Shown: positions 17,525 to 25,614 of the stretch, piece after piece
How the letters are laid out: each line of letters starts with the position of its first letter
How positions within the stretch are numbered: the first letter of the stretch is position 1
NCBI GenBank assembly: GCA_947499735.1
Contig: CANMPP010000001.1
Span: 124,001-188,000, forward strand
DNA length: 64,000 nucleotides
DNA from: an uncultured Pelagimonas sp.
GTDB taxonomy: Bacteria; Pseudomonadota; Alphaproteobacteria; Rhodobacterales; Rhodobacteraceae
Direction of reading: 5' to 3'
Program-made: the position numbers and the translations under genes
The notes under the pieces: model-generated
Told to the model about the DNA's origin: nothing
Seen by the model: only the letters and a program-made list of their open reading frames with translations
Databases searched by the model: none

Positions 17525-18466
17525 TTAAGTGTCACGCGCCTTTGGATGGGCCGCGTCATAGACGCGCATCAGATGGGCCTGATCGACGGCTGTATAGGCC
17601 TGCGTTGTGGACAGTGATGCATGGCCCAGCAATTCTTGTATCGCCCTGAGATCTCCACCAGCCTCTAAAAGATGGGTTGCGAAACTGTGGCGCATGGCAT
17701 GCGGTGTCGCCGTTGCTGGCAAACCCAGTTGCATGCGCACAGATTCAGTGACCTTTTGGATGTGACGCGGACCCAACGCGCCGCCCCGAACGCCCCGAAA
17801 CAGCGCCTGATCAGAGGGTAGATCGAAAGGGCATAGGTCTACGTAATCAGAAACGGCTTTTCGGGCTGCTGGTAAGACAGGCACGACCCGTTCTTTGCCG
17901 CCCTTGCCGGTAATGCGCAGCGCATCGCGCAGTGGCAGGTCCCGCCCCATCAGGCCCAACGCCTCGGATATGCGCAAGCCGCATCCGTAAAGCAGAACCA
18001 TAACAGCCATATCGCGCGCCGCGACCCATGGTTCAGAGGCCTGCAGTTCGACATGATCCAACATGGATTTTGCCGCATCTTGTGACAGGGGGCGGGGAAG
18101 TTTTTTCTGAAATTTTGGTGCGCGGGCGGCAAGAACGGCGGTGGGTTCGAACCCTTCTCGGTCTGCCAGCCAGCGATAAAAGCTTTTGACGGCACTTAGT
18201 TTGCGCGCCATCGAGCGCGACGACAAATCCCGCCCACGTAAATGCGCCAGAAAGGATCTCATATCCCGTGTGGATACGCGCGCCAATGGTGTCAGGCCCT
18301 GGGGTTCTGCATGGTGACTGGTCAAAAAGGAAATGAATTCCGTCACATCACTGCGATAGGCTTCTATCGTTGCGTCTGCGCGATTTTTCAATGCTTTAGC
18401 ATGTTCCAGCCAATCCGCCAGCGCCATTTGTGCCGCTGGCGAGATTGTAATCAGATCCGCGCTCAT
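17525..18466 (-). CDS. xerC: Tyrosine recombinase XerC
   Basis: Site-specific recombinase of 313 residues that resolves chromosome dimers at dif together with XerD and FtsK. The N-terminal SAM-like DNA-binding domain covers about 1-110. The catalytic set is visible: Arg165 in GCGLRISEAL, a Lys in TGKGGKERVVPV, His256 and Arg259 in HAMRHSFATHLLEAGG, His282 in LGHASLSTTQ and the nucleophile Tyr291. Length and motifs match XerC; its start overlaps the DUF484 stop by 4 bases, the classical DUF484-xerC coupling. Confidence 0.95.
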   Translation of the reverse strand: MSADLITISPAAQMALADWLEHAKALKNRADATIEAYRSDVTEFISFLTSHHAEPQGLTPLARVSTRDMRSFLAHLRGRDLSSRSMARKLSAVKSFYRWLADREGFEPTAVLAARAPKFQKKLPRPLSQDAAKSMLDHVELQASEPWVAARDMAVMVLLYGCGLRISEALGLMGRDLPLRDALRITGKGGKERVVPVLPAARKAVSDYVDLCPFDLPSDQALFRGVRGGALGPRHIQKVTESVRMQLGLPATATPHAMRHSFATHLLEAGGDLRAIQELLGHASLSTTQAYTAVDQAHLMRVYDAAHPKARDT

Positions 18467-19170
18467 GCCAACCAGCGGCGCATGATCCGTTCAAACACAC
18501 CGGTGAAAAAGGCCAACAGGTCTGTACCTTGTTGAGACGTGAACATGTCCGCGTCTTTTGCACCCATCAACAGCAGGCCCGGCAAGCTGTTTGGGCCGAA
18601 ATCAAGGCGCAGGCAGGCCTCGGATTGAATGTCTTGTGCCAGCTGCCCGTACAGCGTGCCATCGTCGTTGGAAACAGGTCGCAATGTTACTTGTTTCAAC
18701 GAAGAACCGCGCTCATCGGATACGTAATCGGCGATAAAACCGGACGGGGCGATCTGCAAAAGGGTGTTATAGGTGCCGGGCAAAGTGATTGCCGTTGTGT
18801 CATGGCTTTCCAAAATCAGACGGATGCTGTCGACTTTCAGAATCTCAGCCACGTCGCTGCCCAAGTTGGACAGGAAATCTTCGAAATCCAGAGGATCCAG
18901 CAGCGACAGAACTGCCCGATTGATTTGGTTTGTGCCCGCCAGATTTTCATAGGCGGCCGCGATTACGGAACGATGGGTATCTTCCAGACGATCGAGACGA
19001 TCCTCAAGGCGTTCCATCGCGATCCCGCGTAAATCGACAATATTATCACCCATGCTGCGCCCGTCTGCTGCAATCAATGCATGCATGACGTCGCTATCAT
19101 CCAAAATCAGATCGGGGCGCGAAATGATTTCTTCGCGCAAAGTATCGTTTATCCGCAATGGGGTGTTCAT
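18463..19170 (-). CDS. DUF484 (GAF-like) protein
   Basis: Protein of 235 residues belonging to DUF484, usually next to xerC. An N-terminal helical part (EIISRPDLILDDSDVMHALI, then a coiled coil around MERLEDRLDRLEDTHRSV, about residues 50-66) is followed by a GAF-like domain ending with LLMGAKDADMFTSQQGTDLLAFF. The function is undefined; the coupling to xerC suggests a role around recombination, by inference only. It starts at ATG 19170. Confidence 0.9.
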   Translation of the reverse strand: MNTPLRINDTLREEIISRPDLILDDSDVMHALIAADGRSMGDNIVDLRGIAMERLEDRLDRLEDTHRSVIAAAYENLAGTNQINRAVLSLLDPLDFEDFLSNLGSDVAEILKVDSIRLILESHDTTAITLPGTYNTLLQIAPSGFIADYVSDERGSSLKQVTLRPVSNDDGTLYGQLAQDIQSEACLRLDFGPNSLPGLLLMGAKDADMFTSQQGTDLLAFFTGVFERIMRRWLA

Positions 19171-19326
19171 GCCTGTACCCAGTTCTTATTGGTTTTATGC
19201 TCGTGCCGCGATTTTGCGGCTTTTTAACCATGTCACCTGGGGTAGGGCGCTGTGTCAAGTCTTGCACATAAGTGCCTGCGCAGATCCGCCTGCCGCGTTG
19301 CGCCTGGGACTCAATTTGGTGGAAAT

Positions 19327-19353
19327 GACCCACGGAAAAAGCCTCCGTGGGTC
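19327..19353 (-). terminator. Hairpin after tpa, weak tail
   Basis: GACCCACGGA (19327-19336) pairs perfectly with TCCGTGGGTC (19344-19353) around a 7-base loop, 18 bases after the tpa stop. The following bases on the minus strand (ATTTCC) are a poor U-tail, so termination may be partial. Confidence 0.55.
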
Positions 19354-19370
19354 AAAGGGTTAAAGGGTGG

Positions 19371-20747
19371 TTAAAGCGCCACTTTGCTTAGGCCATTGTC
19401 TACCGCTGCAACAATCTGATCGATATCATCTTTCGTGGCGATCAGAGCAGGTGAGAATGTCAGCGTATTGTTGTAGCCTGGAACTGAACGATTGGTTGCA
19501 CCAATCATAACGCCCTCGGTGCCACAGCTACCAACAACACCCATTACCAGCTTTTCATCCAAAGGCGTGCGGCTGGCCTTGTCTGTGACAAGTTCGATAC
19601 CTGCAAATAGGCCCTTGCCGCGGGTTTCGCCGACGATGTCGTATTTGTCTTTCAGCTCGTCAAAGCGGCCCATCATATAGTCGCCCATGGCAACCGTGTT
19701 TTCCAACAGGCCTTCATCTTCGATGATACGCATGTTTTCCAAAGCGGCGGCTGGGCCCGCAGTACATCCGCCGAATGTGGAAATGTCGCGGAAATAGTTC
19801 ATCGGATCATCGCTGTCATCTTTGAACATATCAAAGACCGCGTCAGTGGTGACCATGCAGGAAATCGCGGCATAGCCGGAGGCCACGCCTTTGGCCATTG
19901 TTACGAAATCAGGCTGGACGCCGTATTGTTGATAGCCAAACCATGTGCCCGTGCGTCCAACGCCACAGACGACTTCGTCGATATGCAAAAGGACGCTGTA
20001 TTTCTTACAGATTTCTTGGACTTTGTCCCAATAGCCTTTTGGTGGGGTAATGACACCACCGCCTGCGGTAATTGGTTCAAGACAAAGCGCACCAACCGTA
20101 TCTGGGCCTTCTTGCAGAATGACTTTTTCGATCTGCTCAGCAGCCCATTCGCCATAGTTTTCAACCGGCGCACCCTGTTCTGCCGCGCGGTATTCCAGAC
20201 AATGAGGTACGGCAACAAAGCCCGGCGCGAAGGGGCCGTATTGCGCATTGCGTTGTTGCTGGCCGCCGGCGGATAATGTGCCAATGGTTGTGCCGTGATA
20301 GTCGCGGTCGCGATACAGAATTTTGTGCTTCTTACCGCCATAGCGTTTATGGGCGATCTGACGCACCATTTTAAACGCTTTCTCATTCGCCTCAGATCCG
20401 GAATTGGCATAATAAACGCGATCCAGGCCCGGCATTTTGGTCAGCAGCTTTTCAGCAAACAAAGCGCCAGGAATCGTGCCGGCAGCGCCCGCAAAATAGT
20501 TCAGTTTGATCAATTGGTCATAGACTGCTTTGGCGATTTCCTCGCGTCCATAGCCCACGTTGACGGTCCAGACACCACCGGACAGCCCATCAAGATATTC
20601 TTTGCCCGTCTGATCCCAGACGCGCATGCCTTTACCTTCGATAATCATCCGAGGATCGGCGTTTTCAAAGGCTTTGTGTTGCGTCAAATGGTGCCAAACA
20701 TGGGCCTTGTCGGCAGCGACGACGGCGCTGAGATCATTGTCATGCAT
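19371..20747 (-). CDS. tpa: Taurine--pyruvate aminotransferase
   Basis: Class III omega-aminotransferase of 458 residues, best matching taurine:pyruvate aminotransferase, which makes sulfoacetaldehyde and alanine. Visible: DKAHVWHHLTQHKAF at the N-terminus, YYANSGSEANEKAFKMVR, DYHGTTIGTLSAGG, LCLEPITAGGGVI, LLHIDEVVCGVGRTG and the PLP lysine 286 in FVTMAKGVASGY. The divergent MaoC-PTA fusion and ackA genes could dispose of the acetyl phosphate made by Xsc, and a TauR-like operator lies upstream, both supporting the taurine call. xsc, tauR and tauABC are absent from the window. A beta-alanine or other omega-amino acid substrate is the main alternative. Confidence 0.75.
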   Translation of the reverse strand: MHDNDLSAVVAADKAHVWHHLTQHKAFENADPRMIIEGKGMRVWDQTGKEYLDGLSGGVWTVNVGYGREEIAKAVYDQLIKLNYFAGAAGTIPGALFAEKLLTKMPGLDRVYYANSGSEANEKAFKMVRQIAHKRYGGKKHKILYRDRDYHGTTIGTLSAGGQQQRNAQYGPFAPGFVAVPHCLEYRAAEQGAPVENYGEWAAEQIEKVILQEGPDTVGALCLEPITAGGGVITPPKGYWDKVQEICKKYSVLLHIDEVVCGVGRTGTWFGYQQYGVQPDFVTMAKGVASGYAAISCMVTTDAVFDMFKDDSDDPMNYFRDISTFGGCTAGPAAALENMRIIEDEGLLENTVAMGDYMMGRFDELKDKYDIVGETRGKGLFAGIELVTDKASRTPLDEKLVMGVVGSCGTEGVMIGATNRSVPGYNNTLTFSPALIATKDDIDQIVAAVDNGLSKVAL

Positions 20748-20770
20748 TTTCGTATTCCAGTTTTTCGAGT

Positions 20771-20792
20771 CACCTCATTCTGAAAAGAGGTG
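20771..20792 (-). repeat. Inverted repeat in the tpa leader
   Basis: CACCTC (20771-20776) and GAGGTG (20787-20792) with a 10-base spacer, 24-45 bases before the tpa start. It could form a leader hairpin or be an operator; the sequence alone does not decide. Confidence 0.35.
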
Positions 20793-20802
20793 TGGGCTAC
20801 TC

Positions 20803-20834
20803 ATAGGTCCAGATTAACTAATGCATAGGGCCAG
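20803..20834 (-). promoter_or_regulatory. TauR-type operator candidate upstream of tpa
   Basis: Read toward tpa there are two direct copies, CTGGCCCTAT (20834-20825) and CTGGACCTAT (20812-20803), 22 bp apart start to start, i.e. two helical turns on the same DNA face. From memory, the MocR-type regulator TauR of Rhodobacter capsulatus binds direct repeats of CTGGACTTAA; the nearer copy matches 8 of 10 and the farther one 7 of 10. The repeats lie 56-87 bases before the tpa start. No tauR is in the window, so the regulator would act in trans. Confidence 0.55.
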
Positions 20835-21001
20835 CCGTATTGTTGTCTAATTAATCAAAAATAACGCCTATTTTCAAAGCGAAAAATATCTTAGTTTTTT
20901 TGTCAGATAAGGGTTTTGTAACAGAGCTGTATTCTTTATGTGCTTTCCATGGGAGGACCTGTTGGACTACGGTCATTGCCGAATAAGGAAAGAGGCAGAG
21001 C

Positions 21002-22384
21002 ATGCTGATTGGAAACAAAATTTTTGACGAAATTCAGATCGGGGACGAAGCCGAGCTGAAACGTTTGTGCACCTGGGATGATTTGCTGGCATTCACGCAG
21101 ATCTCGGGCAACCATAACCCGGTTCATGTCAGCGATACAAATGGCGACGGTAAAAAAGATGGCGTTTTGCCGGGCATGTTTGTTGGCTCGCTGGTCTCTG
21201 CCGTTCTGGGGACGATATTGCCAGGGGCTGGCACCATGTATCGCGGTCAGGAATTGCAATTCCATGACTATGCACATGCGGGTGACGAATTGCTGGTCAA
21301 AGTCAAAGTCTTGGAAAAGACTGCCGCTACCTGTGGTGTGAAACTTGCGGTAAAAGTTCTGTGTGGCACCGATGACCGTTTGCTTCTCAGCGGCACGGCT
21401 GATGTGACCGCACCAACGAAAAAAATGACCTATAACAGCAAAGACCTGCCGGGTCTGGTTGTTCAACGCCATCGCCATTTTGAAGAACTGTTGGAGCGTG
21501 CTGAACCTTACGATCCACTACCGACTGTTGTTGTCGCGCCAGAAGAACCCAATTCATTGGGCGGTGCGCTGTTGGCGCGCAAGCATACTTTGATCGAACC
21601 CATCCTTGTTGGATGTGCGAAAAAGATCGCTGCGGCGGCAGAAGAAATCGGTGCGGATCTGACCGGCATTCAAATGATCGATGAACCCAGTCACACTCGG
21701 GCAGCGATCCAATCGGTGGCTTTGGTCAATGAAGGCACGGCGGGTGCCTTGATGAAGGGGCACCTTCATACGGACCAATTGCTGAAACCTGCGCTGGATA
21801 AGGCCAAGGGTTTGCGCGGGCGTCGTCGCTTTACCCATGTGTTTGTCATGGACGTGCCAGGGTTGAACCACCCACTGATTGTCACCGATGCGGCAATCAA
21901 CATCGCGCCGGATTTGAAAACCAAGGTGGACATCACGCAAAACGCCATCGATGTGGCGCAATCCATCGGCATTGAAGAACCCAAAGTGGGCGTCTTGTCT
22001 GCGGTGGAAATGGTGAACCCTGATATTCCATCCTCGCTGGATGCGGCGTTGCTGTCGAAAATGTCTGAACGTGGTCAAATCACAGGTGGCTTGGTTGATG
22101 GCCCGCTGGCCATGGATAACGCGGTCGACCTAGCGGCTGCGCGGACCAAAGGGATCGTGTCCAAAGTGGCTGGTCGCGCCGATATTCTGGTTGCACCGAA
22201 TTTGGATGCGGCAAATATGCTGGCCAAACAGCTGGTCTATATCAGCCACGCCGAGGCGGCAGGTTTGGTTCTGGGCGCGCGGGTGCCTATCGTGCTGAAC
22301 AGCCGCTCTGATGATGACATGGCGCGTCTGGCTTCCTGCGCGGTTGCGGTTTTGCATTACCAGCGCACGTTTAAGGGCAAATGA
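21002..22384 (+). CDS. MaoC-like hydratase / phosphate acetyltransferase fusion
   Basis: Two-domain protein of 460 residues. Residues 1-140 are a MaoC-type hotdog domain with the FTQISGNHNPVHVSD catalytic Asp/His pair and GVLPGMFVGSLVSAVLG. Residues from about 165 form a PTA/PTB domain (LGGALLARKHTLIEPILVG, PKVGVLSAVEMVNPDIPSSLDAALLSKM, VDGPLAMDNAVD, ADILVAPNLDAANMLAKQL). The PTA half would exchange acetyl phosphate and acetyl-CoA; the hydratase half is of unclear substrate. It diverges from tpa and overlaps ackA, so the pair can interconvert acetyl-CoA, acetyl phosphate and acetate. The stop TGA is within the ackA ATGA. Confidence 0.9.
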   Translation: MLIGNKIFDEIQIGDEAELKRLCTWDDLLAFTQISGNHNPVHVSDTNGDGKKDGVLPGMFVGSLVSAVLGTILPGAGTMYRGQELQFHDYAHAGDELLVKVKVLEKTAATCGVKLAVKVLCGTDDRLLLSGTADVTAPTKKMTYNSKDLPGLVVQRHRHFEELLERAEPYDPLPTVVVAPEEPNSLGGALLARKHTLIEPILVGCAKKIAAAAEEIGADLTGIQMIDEPSHTRAAIQSVALVNEGTAGALMKGHLHTDQLLKPALDKAKGLRGRRRFTHVFVMDVPGLNHPLIVTDAAINIAPDLKTKVDITQNAIDVAQSIGIEEPKVGVLSAVEMVNPDIPSSLDAALLSKMSERGQITGGLVDGPLAMDNAVDLAAARTKGIVSKVAGRADILVAPNLDAANMLAKQLVYISHAEAAGLVLGARVPIVLNSRSDDDMARLASCAVAVLHYQRTFKGK

Positions 22385-23562
22385 TCATGGCACATATTCT
22401 GACATTGAATGCGGGGTCGTCTTCGCTGAAATTTGGCGTGTTTGAAGCAGGTGATGAACCGGCGGAACTGGTTGCTGGCCTGATCGAAAACATTGGCAGT
22501 CCAGATGCACATATGCGTCTGAAATCCGAAGCAGGTGCCGTTTTGGAGGATCGCGATTTATCCTCCGTCGAGGGCGCAGATCATGGTGGTGCCCTAAAGG
22601 CCGCTTTGGCCGTATTAAAGGCACATGTATCGGGTTTGGATGTTGTGTCCATTGGCCATCGGGTCGTGCATGGCGGTATGGAATTTTCTGAACCTGCAAA
22701 ATTGACGGCGGATACCATCGCGCAATTGGAAGAACTGGTGCCATTGGCCCCATTGCACCAACCGGCGAACCTAACGGGGATCCATGCCGCGATAGCGGCA
22801 TTTCCCGGCGTGACGCAGGTGGCCTGTTTTGACACGGCCTTTCACCGCAAGCATCCTTTCGTACAAGATACATTTGGCCTGCCCAAAGAATATTACGACA
22901 AGGGCGTGCGCCGCTATGGTTTCCATGGCATGAGTTACGACTACATCGCGGGTGCCTTGGCTGACATGTCACCAGAGCTAGGCATGGGTCGTGTCATCGT
23001 GGCCCATTTGGGCAATGGCGCATCTATGTGTGGCATGAAAGGGGGCGTATCTGTATCCTCGACAATGGGGTTTTCGGCACTTGATGGTTTGCCGATGGGT
23101 ACGCGGACGGGGCAGTTGGATCCCGGTGTGATGTTGTATTTCATGCAGCAAGAAGGCCTGTCTGCGGATGAGATTTCGGATTTGATCTATAAAAAATCTG
23201 GCCTCAAAGGCATGTCGGGCATCAGCAATGATATGCGTACATTGGAAGCCTCGGATGATCCCGCGGCATCAGAAGCGATTGATTACTTCTGCTCACGTAT
23301 CCAGCGGGAAATCGGCGGTCTTGCGGCCGCGATTGGTGGGGTGGATGCGCTGGTCTTTACCGGTGGTATCGGCGAGAATTCGGTCACAATCCGTGAAAAA
23401 GTCTGCACAGGCATGGAATGGATCGGCATCACGTTGAGCAATGATCTGAATGCAACGCGAGGTGAAACTGTGATCAGCGCGGCAGACAGTCCAGTTCAAG
23501 TCATGGTGATCCCAACCAATGAAGAATTGGTCATCGCGCGCGCTGCCGCAAAATTGGCTTAG
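22381..23562 (+). CDS. ackA: Acetate kinase
   Basis: Acetyl phosphate plus ADP to acetate plus ATP. The 393-residue product shows the ASKHA motifs: ILTLNAGSSSLKFGVF (phosphate 1), SIGHRVVHGG, VACFDTAFHRKHP, RRYGFHGMSYDYIA, VAHLGNGASMCG (phosphate 2) and VFTGGIGENS (adenosine). Translation starts at ATG 22381 overlapping the upstream stop, or at ATG 22387 (MAHILTLNAG); AAGGG lies 4 or 10 bases upstream respectively. It is followed by a terminator. Confidence 0.95.
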   Translation: MIMAHILTLNAGSSSLKFGVFEAGDEPAELVAGLIENIGSPDAHMRLKSEAGAVLEDRDLSSVEGADHGGALKAALAVLKAHVSGLDVVSIGHRVVHGGMEFSEPAKLTADTIAQLEELVPLAPLHQPANLTGIHAAIAAFPGVTQVACFDTAFHRKHPFVQDTFGLPKEYYDKGVRRYGFHGMSYDYIAGALADMSPELGMGRVIVAHLGNGASMCGMKGGVSVSSTMGFSALDGLPMGTRTGQLDPGVMLYFMQQEGLSADEISDLIYKKSGLKGMSGISNDMRTLEASDDPAASEAIDYFCSRIQREIGGLAAAIGGVDALVFTGGIGENSVTIREKVCTGMEWIGITLSNDLNATRGETVISAADSPVQVMVIPTNEELVIARAAAKLA

Positions 23563-23575
23563 AAAACATAGAATT

Positions 23576-23597
23576 CGGGCCCTGATAGGGCCCGTTT
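23576..23597 (+). terminator. Terminator of the pta-ackA unit
   Basis: CGGGCCCT (23576-23583) and AGGGCCCG (23587-23594) form an 8-bp perfect stem with a 3-base loop, then TTT. It lies 14 bases after the ackA stop. Confidence 0.75.
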
Positions 23598-23692
23598 GAC
23601 GCTTGGGCGACGTTAGGTCTGACACAATACTGAACGTTTGTTTTGCATCTCATACCTTGTTTGTCCAACAACATAGCTCTAAATGCAGTTTC

Positions 23693-24490
23693 ATGAAACG
23701 TTGGATCCCTTTTCTGAAAAAAGACCCAGTGGTTGCCGTTGTGCGTCTGCAAGGCGCCATTGGCGCATCGGGCCGTGCGGTCCTCTCTGATCGATCAGTT
23801 GCACCCCTTTTGGCAAAAGCCTTTCGCAAAGGGAAATATGCCGCGGTCGCGCTTGAGATCAATTCACCGGGTGGATCGCCTGTGCAATCCTCGTTGATTG
23901 GCGCGCGTATTCGAAGACTATCTGAGGAAACCAATATCCCGGTTTTCGCATTTGTCGAAGATGTCGCGGCATCTGGTGGATATTGGATCGCATCTGCGGC
24001 TGACGAGATTTGGGCGGACCGTAGTTCTGTTCTGGGATCAATTGGTGTGATCTCGTCCAGTTTTGGTGCCCATGTCTTTTTACAAAGACAGGGGATCGAG
24101 CGGCGCGTCTATACCGCTGGCACGTCCAAAAGCATGCTGGACCCTTTTAAGCCCGAAAAAGAAGAAGACATTGCGCGGCTGCGACGCATGTTGGATCAGC
24201 TACATGATAATTTCATTGGCCATGTCAAAGAACGCCGCGCAGAGAAGCTGGCGGATGATCCAAGCCTCTTTTCTGGTGAGATTTGGGCAGGGCAGGGTGC
24301 AATTGATGTCGGACTTGCAGATGGTATTGGCCATTTGAGCCCGGTTATGAAAGAACGCTTTGGAAAGAAAGTGAAATTCCGTCGGTTCGCTGCGCGCAAG
24401 CCTTTGATGCCTCGTCTGGGGGCGCAAATGGCAAGTGATGTTTTGACCGAAATGGATGAACGCGCGGCCTTTGCCAGATTTGGTTTGTAA
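23693..24490 (+). CDS. S49-family signal peptide peptidase-like protease
   Basis: Serine-lysine protease of 265 residues related to SppA/SohB, acting on cleaved signal peptides or membrane proteins. The nucleophile is Ser94 in DVAASGGYWIASAADEI and the general base Lys146 in YTAGTSKSMLDPF. VALEINSPGGSPVQSS forms the substrate-binding strand. The N-terminus MKRWIPFLKKDPVVAVVRL has no clear transmembrane segment, which differs from E. coli SohB. ATG 23693 is chosen by family likeness; the upstream binding site is weak. It is followed at once by a 52-residue membrane peptide gene. Confidence 0.88.
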   Translation: MKRWIPFLKKDPVVAVVRLQGAIGASGRAVLSDRSVAPLLAKAFRKGKYAAVALEINSPGGSPVQSSLIGARIRRLSEETNIPVFAFVEDVAASGGYWIASAADEIWADRSSVLGSIGVISSSFGAHVFLQRQGIERRVYTAGTSKSMLDPFKPEKEEDIARLRRMLDQLHDNFIGHVKERRAEKLADDPSLFSGEIWAGQGAIDVGLADGIGHLSPVMKERFGKKVKFRRFAARKPLMPRLGAQMASDVLTEMDERAAFARFGL

Positions 24491-24496
24491 TTCGTG

Positions 24497-24655
24497 GTGA
24501 TCAAGGGCGTCATTCTCTTTCTTTTATTCATTGCGGTTATCGCAATGTTTGGAAAATTAGGCCTCTTATGGGGCTGGATTCGCGGGCCAAAATGTTCCCG
24601 CTGTGGCAAGCCGCGTTCCGGTCGGGGCGCATGCAACTGTAGGGGAAACAGTTAA
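24497..24655 (+). CDS. Small membrane protein with a zinc-ribbon-like tail (52 residues)
   Basis: Starts at GTG 24497 (or GTG 24494). It begins IKGVILFLLFIAVIAMFG, a single membrane helix, and ends in a cysteine tail: KCSRCGKPRSGRGACNC, giving CxxC followed by CxC about eight residues later, a compact zinc-ribbon pattern. The stop TAA overlaps the next ATG as TAATG, which argues for real translation. Six bases separate it from the S49 protease gene. I recall similar short proteins in other Rhodobacterales but no function. Membrane anchor plus metal-binding knuckle is what can be seen. Confidence 0.72.
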   Translation: MIKGVILFLLFIAVIAMFGKLGLLWGWIRGPKCSRCGKPRSGRGACNCRGNS

Positions 24656-25605
24656 TGGTCTTTGCATATGCCGTGCTTGGCTTGGTTATCTTGTTATTGG
24701 CAGGGGATTCACTGGTCAAAGGGGCTGTGAACTTAGCATTGCGGGTGGGGATACCACCGCTGATTGTCAGTCTGACCATCGTTGCTTTTGGCACATCTGC
24801 ACCAGAGTTGTTGATATCGATCAAGGCTGCTTTGGACGGTGTTCCAGGCATTGCGATGGGCAATGTTGTTGGGTCAAACACAGCCAATGTTTTACTGGTG
24901 CTTGGCGTGCCAGCCTTGATCGCGGTCATGCACACCAGTGCCTGTGATACAAAAAAGAACTATTTTACAATGATGGCGGCGACAGGGTTGTTTATCCTGT
25001 TGGCATTGCGTGGTCGTTTTGATCTGATCTCTGGCGTGATTTTGTTGGCTGTCTTGGCAGTTATCCTAGGTGATAACATCCGCGATGCCCTCTCCCATCG
25101 GAAAGAAGGGGCCGCTTGCACTGATGACGAGGAAGAACCAGAAGGCGCGGATCCGGATATGGCTCTGTGGAAAGTTTGGTTGTTCTTGATCCTTGGATTG
25201 ATTGGTTTGCCTTTGGGCGCGGATTTGTTGGTCGACAGTGCTACAGAAATTGCGCGGATGTTCCATGTACCAGAACGCGTCATTGGCCTGACTTTGGTGG
25301 CGTTGGGCACATCATTGCCAGAACTGGCCACCACGGTCATGGCGACATTGCGCAAACAAGCGGATGTCGCATTGGGCAACGTGATCGGGTCTAACCTATT
25401 CAACCTTTTGGCCATCATTGGTGTTGCGTCGCTGATTTCACCGATCCCAGTTGATCCTGCCTTCTTGCGCTTCGATCTGTGGGTCATGCTGGGCGCGTCT
25501 TTGTTCTTGGTTCCCTTTGTTCTATTCAAACAAGATCTGACGCGTATCTGGGGTGTGGTGCTGAGCGCGCTTTACGTCGCCTACATTGCCGTCGTGCTTG
25601 TTTAA
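24655..25605 (+). CDS. Calcium/sodium antiporter (CaCA family, YrbG type)
   Basis: Inner-membrane exchanger of 316 residues with about ten helices in two inverted halves. Each half carries the alpha-repeat: VAFGTSAPELLISI with GNVVGSNTANVLLVLG in the first, and VALGTSLPELATTVMA with GNVIGSNLFNLLAIIG in the second; the acidic Glu in each is an ion ligand. A charged loop (about residues 145-170, rich in Glu/Asp) separates the halves. It is coupled by one base to the zinc-ribbon peptide gene. Confidence 0.92.
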   Translation: MVFAYAVLGLVILLLAGDSLVKGAVNLALRVGIPPLIVSLTIVAFGTSAPELLISIKAALDGVPGIAMGNVVGSNTANVLLVLGVPALIAVMHTSACDTKKNYFTMMAATGLFILLALRGRFDLISGVILLAVLAVILGDNIRDALSHRKEGAACTDDEEEPEGADPDMALWKVWLFLILGLIGLPLGADLLVDSATEIARMFHVPERVIGLTLVALGTSLPELATTVMATLRKQADVALGNVIGSNLFNLLAIIGVASLISPIPVDPAFLRFDLWVMLGASLFLVPFVLFKQDLTRIWGVVLSALYVAYIAVVLV

Positions 25606-25614
25606 GGCGGACAC

